Shown here in pieces: positions 24,236-32,992 of a stretch of DNA of 64,000 nt. A program made the translations under genes and the position numbers. The DNA is from Yinghuangia aomiensis (GTDB taxonomy: Bacteria; Actinomycetota; Actinomycetes; Streptomycetales; Streptomycetaceae), in the NCBI RefSeq assembly GCF_039542225.1, contig NZ_BAABHS010000016.1, forward strand, positions 1 through 64,000, written 5' to 3'. Under the pieces are notes generated by a model. The model ran no database searches and was not told the DNA's origin. It worked only from the letters and a program-made list of their open reading frames with translations. Each line of letters starts with the position of its first letter. Within the stretch, counting starts at the first letter, position 1.

Positions 24236-26674
24236 GTGACCGTCATGGACAGCGCGATTCCGCGCGCCCAGACTCGCCCGGCCGAAACCGGCACGCCGCA
24301 CAACCCCGGTCCGCAGACCGGCACCGCACCCGACGCCGGGCCCAAGGCCGACGCGCTGCACGCCGCCGTCCGCGCCCTCGCGGCCGACCTGTCCGACACC
24401 GACCCCGCCCGGGTCGCCGACCGCGCCCTCGCCGGCCTCCACGCGGGCGGCACCGCCGCCGACCTCGACGCCCTCGCGGTCCGCACCGCCGCCGAACTCA
24501 TCGCCGAGGAACCCGAGTACTCGCGTCTCGCCGCGCGCCTCCTGGCCCGCACCATCGCGGCCGAAACCGCCGCGCACGGCATCACCGCCTTCAGTGACGG
24601 CATCGCCCTCGGCCACCGCGAAGGCCTCATCGGCGACACCACCGCCGACTTCGTCGCCGCGAACGCCGCCGCCCTCGACGCCGCCGTCGACACCGCCAAC
24701 GCCGAGGGCGCCGACCGCCGCTTCGAGTACTTCGGCCTGCGCACCGTCTACGACCGCTACCTGCTGCGCCACCCTGTGCACCGCACCGTCGTGGAGACCC
24801 CGCAGCACTTCCTCCTGCGCGTCGCCTGCGGCCTCTCGCGCACCGCCGAGGAAGCGATCGCCTTCTACCGCCTCATGTCGTCGCTGGCCTACCTGCCCAG
24901 CTCGCCGACGCTGTTCAACTCCGGCACCCGCCACACCCAGATGTCGTCCTGCTACCTGCTCGACTCACCGCAGGACAACCTCGAATCCATCTACGACATG
25001 TACGGCCGCATCGCCCGCCTGTCGAAGTTCGCCGGCGGCATCGGCGTCGCCTGGACCCGCGTCCGCTCCCGCGGCGCGCTCATCCGCGGCACCAACGGCC
25101 ACTCCAACGGCATCGTCCCGTGGCTCAACACCCTCGACGCGTCCGTCCAGGCGGTCAACCAGGGCGGCCGCCGCAAGGGCGCCGCCTGCGTCTACCTCGA
25201 ACCGTGGCACCCCGACGTCCTGGAGTTCCTCGAACTCCGCGACAACACCGGCGAGGAAGCCCGCCGCACCCACAACCTCAACCTGGCCAACTGGATCCCC
25301 GACCTGTTCATGCGCCGCGTCGAGGAAGACGGCGTCTGGTCGCTCTTCGACCCGAACGAGCTGCCCGAACTCCCCGACCTGTGGGGCCCGGCCTTCGACG
25401 CCGTCTACGAACAGGCCGAACGCGACGGCCGCTACGTCCGCCAACTCCCGGCCCGCGAGCTGTACGCCCGCATGATGCGCACCCTCGCGCAGACCGGCAA
25501 CGGCTGGATGACCTTCAAGGACGCCGCCAACCGCACCTGCAACCAGGCCGCCGAACCCGGCAACGTCGTCCACCTGTCGAATCTCTGCACGGAGATCCTC
25601 GAGGTGACCAGCGACGGCGAAACCGCCGTCTGCAACCTCGGCTCCGTCCAGCTCGGCGCGCACGTCGCCGACGGCGGCCTGGACTGGGACAAGCTCCGCG
25701 CCACCGTCCGCACCGCGGTCACCTTCCTCGACCGCGTCATCGACATCAACTACTACCCGACCGGGCAGGCCGCCGCGTCCAACCCGCGCTGGCGCCCCGT
25801 CGGCCTCGGCGTCATGGGCCTCCAGGACGTCTTCTTCCGCCTCGGCCTGCCCTTCGACTCCGCCGAAGCCCGGGAAATCTCCACGCGCATCGCCGAAGAG
25901 ATCTACCTGACCGCGCTGGAAACCTCCTGCGACCTCGCCGCCGCGGCAGGCCCCCACCCGGCGTTCGCCGAGACGCACGCCGCCCGCGGCCGCCTGCAGC
26001 CCGACCTGTGGGACGGCGCCACCCCGGCGCAGACCGCCCGCTGGACCGCGCTGCGCACCCGCGTCGCCGCGCACGGCCTGCGCAACTCGCTGCTCGTCGC
26101 CGTCGCCCCGACCGCCACGATCGCGTCGATCGCGGGCGCGTACGAGTGCATCGAGCCGCAGGTGTCCAACCTGTTCAAGCGCGAGACCCTGTCCGGCGAG
26201 TTCCTCCAGATCAACACGTACCTGGTCCGCGAACTCAAGGCCCGCGGCCTGTGGACCGCCGAGATCCGCGACCGCATCAAGCGCGCCGAAGGCTCCGTCC
26301 AGGACATCACCGAACTGCCGGACGACATCCGCGCGCTCTACCGCACCGCGTGGGAACTTCCGCAGCGCGCGCTCATCGACCTGGCCGCGGCCCGCTCGCC
26401 CTACATCGACCAGTCCCAGTCGCTCAACCTGTTCATGGCCGACCCGACCATCGGCAAGCTGTCGTCGATGTACCGGTACGCGTGGTCGACCGGGCTCAAG
26501 ACCACCTACTACCTGCGGTCCCGTCCCGCGACGCGGATCCAGCAGGCGACCGTGCCGGCCGCCGGCGGCTCCGGCGGCGCCTCGGCCGCGGCCCCGGCCG
26601 CCCTGCCGCTCGCCGACGAATCCGTCATCGCCTGCTCCCTGGAGAACCCCGAAGCCTGCGAGGCCTGCCAGTGA
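24236..26674 (+). CDS. nrdA: Class Ia ribonucleoside-diphosphate reductase, large subunit
   Basis: An 812-residue NrdA. Motifs include QMSSCYLLDS (first redox cysteine), HLSNLCTEILE with the catalytic Asn, Cys and Glu, CNLGSVQLG (second redox cysteine), and PTATIASIAG. The C-terminal SLENPEACEACQ carries the thioredoxin-reducible C-x-x-C pair. An N-terminal extension of about 35 residues precedes the ATP-cone-like helical part. The GTG at 24236 follows GAGGAGA; an in-frame ATG at 24245 is possible. Its stop overlaps the nrdB start (GTGA). It is expressed behind the cobalamin riboswitch and NrdR boxes. Confidence 0.97.
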   Translation: MTVMDSAIPRAQTRPAETGTPHNPGPQTGTAPDAGPKADALHAAVRALAADLSDTDPARVADRALAGLHAGGTAADLDALAVRTAAELIAEEPEYSRLAARLLARTIAAETAAHGITAFSDGIALGHREGLIGDTTADFVAANAAALDAAVDTANAEGADRRFEYFGLRTVYDRYLLRHPVHRTVVETPQHFLLRVACGLSRTAEEAIAFYRLMSSLAYLPSSPTLFNSGTRHTQMSSCYLLDSPQDNLESIYDMYGRIARLSKFAGGIGVAWTRVRSRGALIRGTNGHSNGIVPWLNTLDASVQAVNQGGRRKGAACVYLEPWHPDVLEFLELRDNTGEEARRTHNLNLANWIPDLFMRRVEEDGVWSLFDPNELPELPDLWGPAFDAVYEQAERDGRYVRQLPARELYARMMRTLAQTGNGWMTFKDAANRTCNQAAEPGNVVHLSNLCTEILEVTSDGETAVCNLGSVQLGAHVADGGLDWDKLRATVRTAVTFLDRVIDINYYPTGQAAASNPRWRPVGLGVMGLQDVFFRLGLPFDSAEAREISTRIAEEIYLTALETSCDLAAAAGPHPAFAETHAARGRLQPDLWDGATPAQTARWTALRTRVAAHGLRNSLLVAVAPTATIASIAGAYECIEPQVSNLFKRETLSGEFLQINTYLVRELKARGLWTAEIRDRIKRAEGSVQDITELPDDIRALYRTAWELPQRALIDLAAARSPYIDQSQSLNLFMADPTIGKLSSMYRYAWSTGLKTTYYLRSRPATRIQQATVPAAGGSGGASAAAPAALPLADESVIACSLENPEACEACQ

Positions 26675-27699
26675 CCCCGACCGCATCCGTTACGGCGGCC
26701 CCCAAGCTCCTCGACCCGGGGATGAACCTCACCCTGCGGCCGATGCGCTACCCCGACTTCTACGAGAAGTACCGGGCCGCGATCCGCAACACGTGGACCG
26801 TCGAAGAAGTCGACCTGCACTCCGACCTGCCCGACCTCGACCGGCTCGGCCCCGCCGAACGCCACCTCGTGCAGCGGCTGGTCGCGTTCTTCGCCACCGG
26901 CGACACGATCGTCGCCAACAACCTCGTGCTCAACCTTTACCGGCACATCAACGCGCCCGAGGCGCGCCTGTACCTGTCGCGGCAGCTGTTCGAGGAAGCC
27001 GTCCACGTCCAGTTCTACCTGACCCTTCTGGACACCTACCTGCCCGATCAGGACGAGCGCGCGAAGGCGTTCGCCGCCGTCGAGCACATCCCGTCGATCC
27101 GCCGGAAGGCGGAGTTCTGCTTCCGCTGGATCGACTCCGCGATGGGCCTCGAACAGCTCACCACCCGCGACGAGCGCCGGCAGTTCCTGCTCAACCTCAT
27201 CTGCTTCGCCGCGTGCATCGAAGGCCTCTTCTTCTACGGCGCCTTCGCGTACGTCTACTTCCTGCGCTCCCGCGGCCTCCTCAACGGGCTCGCCTCCGGC
27301 ACCAACTGGGTCTTCCGCGACGAGTCCGCGCACATGGACTTCGCCTTCCAGGTCGTGGAAACGGTCCGCGCCGAAGAACCCGGCCTGTTCGACGAGGACC
27401 TCGCCGCCGACGTCCGCCGGATGCTCGCCGAAGCCGTCGACGCGGAGACCGCGTTCGCGGAAGACCTGCTCGGCGGGGGAGTGGCCGGCATGACGGTCGC
27501 CGACATGCGCACCTACCTGGAGCACGTCGCCGACCGGCGCCTCGCCCAGCTCGGCATGCCGCCGGTCTACGGCTCGGCGAACCCGTTCGCGTTCATGGAA
27601 CTCCAAGATGTGCAGGAGCTGTCGAACTTCTTCGAACGGCGCGTCTCGGCGTACCAGGTCGCGGTCACCGGGACCGTGGCGTTCGACGAGGACTTCTAG
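26671..27699 (+). CDS. nrdB: Class Ia ribonucleoside-diphosphate reductase, small subunit
   Basis: A 342-residue ferritin-like R2 protein that holds the di-iron/tyrosyl radical cofactor. Ligand motifs are visible in LFEEAVHVQFY and RDESAHMDFAF, with CIEGLFFYGAF between. The GTG at 26671 overlaps the nrdA stop, giving translational coupling and a fixed start. The C-terminal tail AVTGTVAFDEDF is the peptide that docks on NrdA. In S. coelicolor a regulator gene nrdS follows; here the next gene is an unrelated F420-type oxidoreductase beyond a strong hairpin, so the operon appears to be nrdAB only. Confidence 0.97.
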   Translation: MTPTASVTAAPKLLDPGMNLTLRPMRYPDFYEKYRAAIRNTWTVEEVDLHSDLPDLDRLGPAERHLVQRLVAFFATGDTIVANNLVLNLYRHINAPEARLYLSRQLFEEAVHVQFYLTLLDTYLPDQDERAKAFAAVEHIPSIRRKAEFCFRWIDSAMGLEQLTTRDERRQFLLNLICFAACIEGLFFYGAFAYVYFLRSRGLLNGLASGTNWVFRDESAHMDFAFQVVETVRAEEPGLFDEDLAADVRRMLAEAVDAETAFAEDLLGGGVAGMTVADMRTYLEHVADRRLAQLGMPPVYGSANPFAFMELQDVQELSNFFERRVSAYQVAVTGTVAFDEDF

Positions 27700-27761
27700 A
27701 CCCGGCACCGCGGACACGGCAGACACTGCGGACACGACAGGCACGGCAGGCCAGCACGGCG

Positions 27762-27813
27762 GGGCTCCGGGCCGGGCCGCGGCGGTTCACCCGCCGCGCC
27801 CGGCGCGGAGCCC
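27762..27813 (+). terminator. Long GC-rich hairpin after nrdB
   Basis: GGGCTCC (27762-27768) pairs with GGAGCCC (27807-27813). Inside it, GCGGCGG pairs with CCGCCGC around a TTCAC loop, with a small bulge between. It lies 62 bp after the nrdB stop and ends 34 bp before the next start. There is no U run, as is common for actinomycete terminators. Confidence 0.6.
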
Positions 27814-27847
27814 TCGCCGTGCCCCCGCGCGGTGGCACTATTGCCGC

Positions 27848-28282
27848 ATGGCAGACGACTCCGCACTTCTCGACCTTTTCCGCCGGCACAAGCGCGGTGT
27901 CCTGGTCACGCTCAAGCGCGACGGACGCCCCCAACTCTCCAACGTGGCCTACGAGTACGCCACCAACGCGGACCTCGGCGTGCTCCGTATCTCGGTGACC
28001 GACGACCGCGCCAAGACCCGCAACCTCCGCCGCGACCCGCGTGCGAGCTTCCACGTGACCACGAACGACATGTGGGCCTACGCGGTCGCCGAAGGCACCG
28101 CCGACCTCACCCCGGTCGCCGCCGACGCCGGCGACCCGACCGTCGAGGAACTCGTCGGCCTGTACCGCGCGGTGCGCGGCGAGCATCCCGACTGGGACGA
28201 GTTCCGGCGGGCGATGGTCGACGAACGGCGCCTGGTGATCCGTCTGCCGATCGACCGCGTGTACGGCATGTCCGGCAGCTGA
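27848..28282 (+). CDS. PPOX-class F420-dependent oxidoreductase (pyridoxamine-phosphate-oxidase-like)
   Basis: A 144-residue split-barrel flavin/F420-binding protein. RRHKRGVLVTLKRDGRPQLSNVAYEY and RISVTDDRAKTRNLRRDPRASFHV are hallmark segments of the F420-dependent group (TIGR03618-like). The ATG at 27848 gives the family's usual length. It stands after the nrdAB terminator and converges with the epoxide hydrolase gene. Substrate unknown; related enzymes reduce quinones, biliverdin or aflatoxin-like compounds. Confidence 0.88.
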   Translation: MADDSALLDLFRRHKRGVLVTLKRDGRPQLSNVAYEYATNADLGVLRISVTDDRAKTRNLRRDPRASFHVTTNDMWAYAVAEGTADLTPVAADAGDPTVEELVGLYRAVRGEHPDWDEFRRAMVDERRLVIRLPIDRVYGMSGS

Positions 28283-28296
28283 CCGGCGCCGCCCGC

Positions 28297-29544
28297 TCAC
28301 GACGGCCGGAGCGGCCGGAAGGTGCGGCGCAGGTCGTCGACCCACAGGTCGGGGACCTCCCACGGGATGAAGTGGCCGCCGCGGTCGTGCGCGGTGAGAT
28401 TGGTGTGCCGGTACCAGGCCGCGCGGTCGGTGGCGAGCCAGCTGTCGACCCGCCCGCCGGTGGTGACGCCCGGCGGGTTCTCGTACGCGACGAACGTCAG
28501 GCCGGTCGGCGCTTCGACGGCCGGCTGCCGGTCGTGCGACGGTGTCCACGGGTACCGGTTGTTGTTCGCGTACGTGCGTATCGAACTGCCGATGGTCCCG
28601 GTCGCCCAGTAGATGGTGGCGTGCGTCAGCAACTCGTCTTTCGTGAAGACGTTTTCGATGTCGCCGCGGCAGTCGCTCCAGTTCGTCCACCGGTCGAGCA
28701 GCCAGGCGAGCATGCCCGCGGGGGAGTCGGCGAGCCCGTACGCGAGTGTGCTCGGCGCCAGGGTGTGCGCGGCCAAGTGCACGGCGAACCGCTTCTCGGT
28801 GGCGACGACTTGGCGGTGGATTGCGTCGGGCAGGCCCTCGGGGATCGGCCGTCCGCCGGACAGGTCCCAGCCGCGGTCGCCGTTGAAGAAGTCGAGCCGC
28901 TGCCCGGAGCCGATGTGGATGCCGTAGAGCGCGTCCGCGTATTTGTGGCCGAGCTGGCCGGTGACCAGGGCGCCGACGTCGCAGCCGCCCGCGGCGTACT
29001 TCGCGTGGCCGAGCACGTCCGTCATGAGGGTGTGCCACACCTCGGCGATCTTCCAGAAGTTCATGTCCGGGTGCACCGGCAGCGGTGCGGAGAAGCCGAA
29101 GCCCGGCAGTGACGGCACGACGACGTCGAAGGCGTCGGCCGGGTCGCCGCCGTGCGCGGCCGGGTCCGCGAGCGCGTCCACGACCTTCGCCCAGTGCCAG
29201 AACGTCCACGGCCAGCCGTGCGACAGGATCAGCGGCACCGGATCCGGGCCGACGCCGGGCTTGTGCATGAAGTGCACTGGTACTCCGCCGATGTCGACGC
29301 GGTAATGCGCGAAGCGGTTGATCGCGGCTTCGGCGGCACGCCAGTCGTACGTGTCGCGCCAGTAGTCGACGAGTCCTTGCAGGGTGGGCCGGTCGACTCC
29401 GTAGTACCGGTCGGCATTGCCGGTGTCCTCCGGCCAGCGGGTGAGGTCGAGGCGGGCGCGCAGGTCGGCCAGGACCGCGTCGGGGACGTGGATCGGCGTC
29501 GGGGTGAGGGGGAGGGGCGCGGTCGGGGGGACACGTCCGGGCAC
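28297..29544 (-). CDS. Epoxide hydrolase family protein (EHN-type N-terminal domain)
   Basis: A 415-residue alpha/beta hydrolase with the microsomal-type N-terminal domain (IHVPDAVLADLRARLDLTRWP to about residue 95). The oxyanion HGWPWTFWHW is present, the nucleophile region is GGCDVGALV (Asp nucleophile), and the catalytic His lies in DRGGHFIPWE. The GTG at 29542-29544 follows CTGGAG at good spacing; upstream codons are not family-like. It diverges from the SRPBCC operon across about 280 bp holding several palindromes. A haloalkane or juvenile-hormone-type substrate is unknown here. Confidence 0.9.
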   Translation of the reverse strand: MPGRVPPTAPLPLTPTPIHVPDAVLADLRARLDLTRWPEDTGNADRYYGVDRPTLQGLVDYWRDTYDWRAAEAAINRFAHYRVDIGGVPVHFMHKPGVGPDPVPLILSHGWPWTFWHWAKVVDALADPAAHGGDPADAFDVVVPSLPGFGFSAPLPVHPDMNFWKIAEVWHTLMTDVLGHAKYAAGGCDVGALVTGQLGHKYADALYGIHIGSGQRLDFFNGDRGWDLSGGRPIPEGLPDAIHRQVVATEKRFAVHLAAHTLAPSTLAYGLADSPAGMLAWLLDRWTNWSDCRGDIENVFTKDELLTHATIYWATGTIGSSIRTYANNNRYPWTPSHDRQPAVEAPTGLTFVAYENPPGVTTGGRVDSWLATDRAAWYRHTNLTAHDRGGHFIPWEVPDLWVDDLRRTFRPLRPS

Positions 29545-29607
29545 GGGGGCTCCAGGGGGAACGCGGTCGGAGGGGGGCCGCGGTCGGCGGCGCCACGAGC
29601 GCGACTG

Positions 29608-29686
29608 TAACACGTGTTTATATAAATGCGTGAAGTATTTGCGTGCGCCTACCCGGTATGACAATCACAGGTAACAAGCCCTTGCT
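29608..29686. promoter_or_regulatory. Epoxide hydrolase promoter region with AACACGTGTT and a KstR2-like AACAAGCCCTTGCT site
   Basis: This AT-richer stretch upstream of the epoxide hydrolase holds a 10-bp palindrome AACACGTGTT (29609-29618) next to TATATAAAT, a plausible -10 region read on the minus strand. At 29673-29686, AACAAGCCCTTGCT fits the KstR2 consensus AnCAAGnnCTTGnT at every specified position. KstR2 controls cholesterol-ring catabolism in mycobacteria; its presence here is unproven and the match may mark another TetR regulator. Confidence 0.5.
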
Positions 29687-29740
29687 TGTATCAAAGTTCC
29701 CACCCCGAAACCCCTCGCGGCGACCTCCGGTGTCCTGGAC

Positions 29741-29790
29741 TTGAGCGTCTGCTCAAAAGCCTCTACCGTGGTGTTTGAGCGAACGCTCAA
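29741..29790 (+). promoter_or_regulatory. Promoter with tandem operators TTGAGCG-type (two copies)
   Basis: TTGAGCGTCTGCTCAA (29741-29756) and TTGAGCGAACGCTCAA (29775-29790) are two inverted repeats 34 bp apart. A candidate promoter fits them: -35 TTGAGC (29741-29746), 17-bp spacer, -10 TACCGT (29764-29769). One operator covers the -35 and the other lies just after the -10, so a bound repressor would block the promoter twice. The SRPBCC start is 32 bp downstream. The TetR protein encoded third in the operon is the likely binder (inference). Confidence 0.75.
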
Positions 29791-29821
29791 AACCCGCGTC
29801 TCCCGGGGAGAACACACCGCC

Positions 29822-30535
29822 ATGCCCGCACCGCCGCTCTACATCGAGACCTTCATCCGGGCGACGCCCGACGCCGTGTGGGACCACACCCGTGAACCCG
29901 GCGTGCACCGGCGCTGGGACCTCCGGTTCACCGCCATCTCCGAACTGGGCCCCGAACGCGGGCCCGGGCGCTGCCGCCACCAGTCCTTCCGGTACGCCAC
30001 CCGGGTGTGCCCCGGCATGACGATCGACGGCCGCGGCACCACGACGGGGGAGCACCGCCGGCCGGACGGCACAGGGGCGTCGTCGCTGCGCTTCGCGTCC
30101 GCGCACCGGTTCTCGCCGATCCGCGAAGGCCGGGGCTACTGGCGGTACATCCCCACCGCCGACGGCGTCCGCTTCCTCACCGGCTACGACTACGCGCCCG
30201 GCTTCGGCGGCCGTGCGCTCGACCGCCTGGTCCGCCCGCTCATGGGCTGGGCCACCGCGTGGTCGTTCGACCGGCTGCGGCTCTGGCTGGAGACGGGGGC
30301 GTCGCCGGAACGGCTGTTCGGCCGTGCCGCCGCCGAAGCCGCGGCGCGCGTCTCCGGTGTTGCGGCGATGGCGTGGCTGACCGGCTCCGCGGCGATAACC
30401 GGCCTTGCCGCGGGGACGGCGCTGCTGGTGCCGCCGTTGCCCGGTACTCCGGCGGCGCGCCGGTGCCGGCGTACCCCGCCCGACCGCCGTGCGGCGACCC
30501 CGCCCGCGGCTCTGGCCCGTTTGGAGGCCCCGTGA
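29822..30535 (+). CDS. SRPBCC-fold (polyketide cyclase/START-like) protein with C-terminal membrane segment
   Basis: A 237-residue protein. Residues about 1-160 look like an SRPBCC ligand-binding fold (IETFIRATPDAVWDHTREPGVHRRWDLRF is the usual first helix-grip strand). A hydrophobic stretch follows at about residues 178-205 (VSGVAAMAWLTGSAAITGLAAGTALLVPP), then a basic Pro/Arg tail, suggesting a membrane anchor. The ATG at 29822 follows GGGGAG. Its stop overlaps the next start (GTGA). It is the first gene of the operon controlled by the TTGAGCG operators. Ligand unknown. Confidence 0.75.
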   Translation: MPAPPLYIETFIRATPDAVWDHTREPGVHRRWDLRFTAISELGPERGPGRCRHQSFRYATRVCPGMTIDGRGTTTGEHRRPDGTGASSLRFASAHRFSPIREGRGYWRYIPTADGVRFLTGYDYAPGFGGRALDRLVRPLMGWATAWSFDRLRLWLETGASPERLFGRAAAEAAARVSGVAAMAWLTGSAAITGLAAGTALLVPPLPGTPAARRCRRTPPDRRAATPPAALARLEAP

Positions 30536-31257
30536 GCACCCTGGTTCCCGTCCGTCGTCCGGCGGCCGTGTCGATGTTCGCCCGTGCGCTCGGGCGGGAC
30601 TTCGGGCGGCTGCATCCGGAGCTGCGGCGCCGATTCGGTGTCGGCCTGGACGCGGGAGAGGCGTGCGTCGGCACCGGGACGATGCGCCGGATCTGGCAGG
30701 GCACGCCCCGGACCCGGCTGCTGCTGGCACCGTTCCTGGCGGTGGGTGACCGGCGGAACATCCTGCTGGCCGAGGCCGGGACGGATGTGCCGTTCCGGAT
30801 CGAGAACTATCCGTATGTGGACGGGTTCGGCCGCGAGTCGGTGTCGTTCGTCCGGACGTTCGGCCTGCCGCGCCGTACGCGCCGCTTCGACGCGACGATG
30901 GTCTACAGCGAGGAACGCGGCGGTGTCGTCGACTACCTGGGCACGCACCAGCACTTGGCCGTCGACCTGCATTTCTCCGCGACGCCGACCGGCGGCCTGG
31001 AGATCCGTTCCGGTGCGTACCGCCTGTACGAGGGGCTGCTGGGCATACGCCTGCCCCGTCCGTTGGTCGGGCAGGCATTGGTGCGGGAGTCGTTCGACGA
31101 CGCCACGGGCCGGTTCCGGATCAAGGTGCGGGTCACCAATCCGCTGCTGGGCCCGCTGTTCGGCTACGAGGGCACGTTCGCGGCGTCGTACCTGGACCTC
31201 GGGCACATGCCGGTGCCCGCTAACGTGAAGCCCCGGCGCGAGGAAATCCGCAGCTGA
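30532..31257 (+). CDS. DUF4166 domain-containing protein
   Basis: A 241-residue protein resembling DUF4166 family members: ALGRDFGRLHPELRRRFGV near the start, then GTGTMRRIWQG, FRIENYPYVDGFGRESVSFVRTF and VDLHFSATPTGGLEIRSG. In other actinobacteria DUF4166 proteins occur beside NAD-dependent epimerase or cyclase-like genes; the function is not known. The GTG at 30532 follows TTGGAGG and overlaps the SRPBCC stop, so the two proteins are made together. No membrane segment is seen. Confidence 0.75.
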   Translation: MSTLVPVRRPAAVSMFARALGRDFGRLHPELRRRFGVGLDAGEACVGTGTMRRIWQGTPRTRLLLAPFLAVGDRRNILLAEAGTDVPFRIENYPYVDGFGRESVSFVRTFGLPRRTRRFDATMVYSEERGGVVDYLGTHQHLAVDLHFSATPTGGLEIRSGAYRLYEGLLGIRLPRPLVGQALVRESFDDATGRFRIKVRVTNPLLGPLFGYEGTFAASYLDLGHMPVPANVKPRREEIRS

Positions 31258-31344
31258 CCGCGAGGCCGGGTCCGGCCGGGTCGGCGGCGGGCGCTTGCTG
31301 GGACCCCACGATCGCGCGACCCCGGACGGAGACCGGTCACCACG

Positions 31345-31977
31345 ATGAGCACCACCCGGGCCAAACTGCTGCAAGGCACCTTGGACACGCTCCGCGCCCA
31401 TGGCCTGTCCGGTACTTCGGCCCGCAGCATCGCGGCGACCGCGGGCGTCAACCAGGCGCTGATCTTCTACCACTTCGGCACGCTCGACGAGCTGCTCGCG
31501 GCGGCCTGCACGTATGGGACCGAGCAGCACGTCGCGCATTACCGCGACCGGTTCGCCGGGGTGGCGACGATGGCGGACTTGCTGGCGTTGAGCCGGACGA
31601 TCCGGCACGAGCAGCACGGGGACCTCGTCGTGCTGGGGCACATGTTGGCGGGGGCGCAGACCGAGCCGGCGCTGGCGCGGGCGACGGCGGCGGGGCTGGG
31701 GTTGTGGGCGGCGGAGATCGAGGACGTGCTCACGCGGGTGCTGGGGTCGACGCCGCTGGCGGGGAGCCTGGACGTGCCCGGGCTGGCGCGTGCGGTGGCG
31801 GCGGCGTTCATCGGCCTGGAGTTGTATGCGGGGGTGGACGCGGAGGGCACCGGTCGGGCATTCGACGCACTCGACCAACTGGGGGCGTTGTTCGGGCTGC
31901 TGGAGAAGATGGGGCCGTTGACGCAGCGTGCGGTGCGGCATCAGTTGCGGCGTCCGCGCGGGGAGGCGCGGGCCTGA
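31345..31977 (+). CDS. TetR-family transcriptional regulator
   Basis: A 210-residue TetR protein. The HTH lies at about residues 7-52 (LLQGTLDTLRAHGLSGTSARSIAATAGVNQALIFYHFGTLDELL). The C-terminal domain contains EPALARATAAGLGLWAAEIEDVL and a conserved-looking AAFIGLELYAG. The ATG at 31345 is 87 bp after the DUF4166 stop on the same strand, with no terminator between, so it is probably the third gene of the operon. It is the best candidate ligand-responsive repressor for the two TTGAGCG operators at 29741-29790. Confidence 0.9.
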   Translation: MSTTRAKLLQGTLDTLRAHGLSGTSARSIAATAGVNQALIFYHFGTLDELLAAACTYGTEQHVAHYRDRFAGVATMADLLALSRTIRHEQHGDLVVLGHMLAGAQTEPALARATAAGLGLWAAEIEDVLTRVLGSTPLAGSLDVPGLARAVAAAFIGLELYAGVDAEGTGRAFDALDQLGALFGLLEKMGPLTQRAVRHQLRRPRGEARA

Positions 31978-32120
31978 GCCGTGTCCGGGTGCGGGTGCCT
32001 CGTTCCGGTGTCCCCCGCGCGGGCGTGTCCAGTGGCGTGGCCGCACCCTGCGGGGCACATTGGGTGGGTCTGTCAGCATTTCCAGCGCGGCGGACTCCTC
32101 ATCCCCGGAGGCGGAGCGGC

Positions 32121-32900
32121 ATGGCCGAGATCAACGAGCGGTACACGCAGGGCACCCCGTGTTGGGTCGACCTGATGGCGTCGGACCAGCAGGCGGCGAT
32201 CGATTTCTACGAGGACCTCCTCGGCTGGCACGGCGAGGTCGGTCCGCCGGAGTTCGGCGGGTATGCGATCTGCGAGCTGCGCGACCGTGCGGTCGCGGGT
32301 ATCGGCCCGGCGATGTCGATGGACGGTGCTCCGCCGCCGCCGACCGTGTGGACGACGTATCTGGCGGTCGACGACATCGAGCGGACGGCCGCGAAGGTGG
32401 AGCAGAACGGCGGCACGCTGTTCATGCCGCCGATGCAGGTCGGCGACAAGGGCAAGATGCTGGTCTGTGCGGACCCGTCGGGTGCGGTCGTGGGTGCGTG
32501 GGAGCCGCTGACGTTCTTCGGTGCGACGCGGGTGAACGAGCCGGGCACGCTGGTGTGGAACGAACTGAACACGCGGGACTTGGCGAAGGCCGTGCCGTTC
32601 TACGAGGCGGTGTTCGGCGTGAAGTTCGAGTCGATGCCGGAGATGCCGAGCTACCAGGGCATGCTCGCGGGCGGCCGGGTGTGCGCGGGTGCGCAGCAGA
32701 TCGGCCCGGACATGCCGGCCGAGATGCCGTCGCATTGGCTGACGTATTTCGCGGTGGACGATGCGGACAGCACGACGGCGGCGGCGGTGCATGCGGGCAG
32801 CACGCTGCTGCAGCCGGCGTTCGACATGCCTGCGGGGCGGATGTCGGTGGTGATGGACCCGCAGGGCGCGGTGTTCGCGCTGCTGAAGTCGTCGATGTGA
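32121..32900 (+). CDS. VOC-family protein with two glyoxalase-like domains
   Basis: A 259-residue protein built of two tandem vicinal-oxygen-chelate modules. The first spans about residues 10-125 (TPCWVDLMASDQQAAIDFYEDLLGW, then CADPSGAVVGAWEP). The second spans about 140-258 (LVWNELNTRDLAKAVPFYEAVFG, then VMDPQGAVFALLK). Such proteins include hydroxylases' accessory factors and antibiotic-binding resistance proteins; the role here is unknown. The ATG at 32121 follows GGAGGCGGAGCGGC. A perfect 14-bp terminator hairpin follows 17 bp after the stop. Confidence 0.9.
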   Translation: MAEINERYTQGTPCWVDLMASDQQAAIDFYEDLLGWHGEVGPPEFGGYAICELRDRAVAGIGPAMSMDGAPPPPTVWTTYLAVDDIERTAAKVEQNGGTLFMPPMQVGDKGKMLVCADPSGAVVGAWEPLTFFGATRVNEPGTLVWNELNTRDLAKAVPFYEAVFGVKFESMPEMPSYQGMLAGGRVCAGAQQIGPDMPAEMPSHWLTYFAVDDADSTTAAAVHAGSTLLQPAFDMPAGRMSVVMDPQGAVFALLKSSM

Positions 32901-32917
32901 GTCTGCGGCTGTACCCG

Positions 32918-32948
32918 GCCCCGGCCGCCCGTCACGGGCGGCCGGGGC
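32918..32948 (+). terminator. Perfect 14-bp-stem hairpin terminator after the VOC gene
   Basis: GCCCCGGCCGCCCG (32918-32931) pairs with CGGGCGGCCGGGGC (32935-32948) around TCA, followed by TTGG. It separates the VOC gene from the HAD gene 44 bp downstream. The arms are perfectly complementary. Confidence 0.75.
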
Positions 32949-32992
32949 TTGGCCGTGTCCGGGCCCGTGCGGGGGTCTCGTAGGCTGGGGCC

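Noticed and set aside
25120..27699. Upstream extension of the nrdB frame through nrdA
   Set aside because: The part before 26671 is out-of-frame nrdA sequence; the GTG at 26671 overlaps the nrdA stop and begins the real R2 protein.
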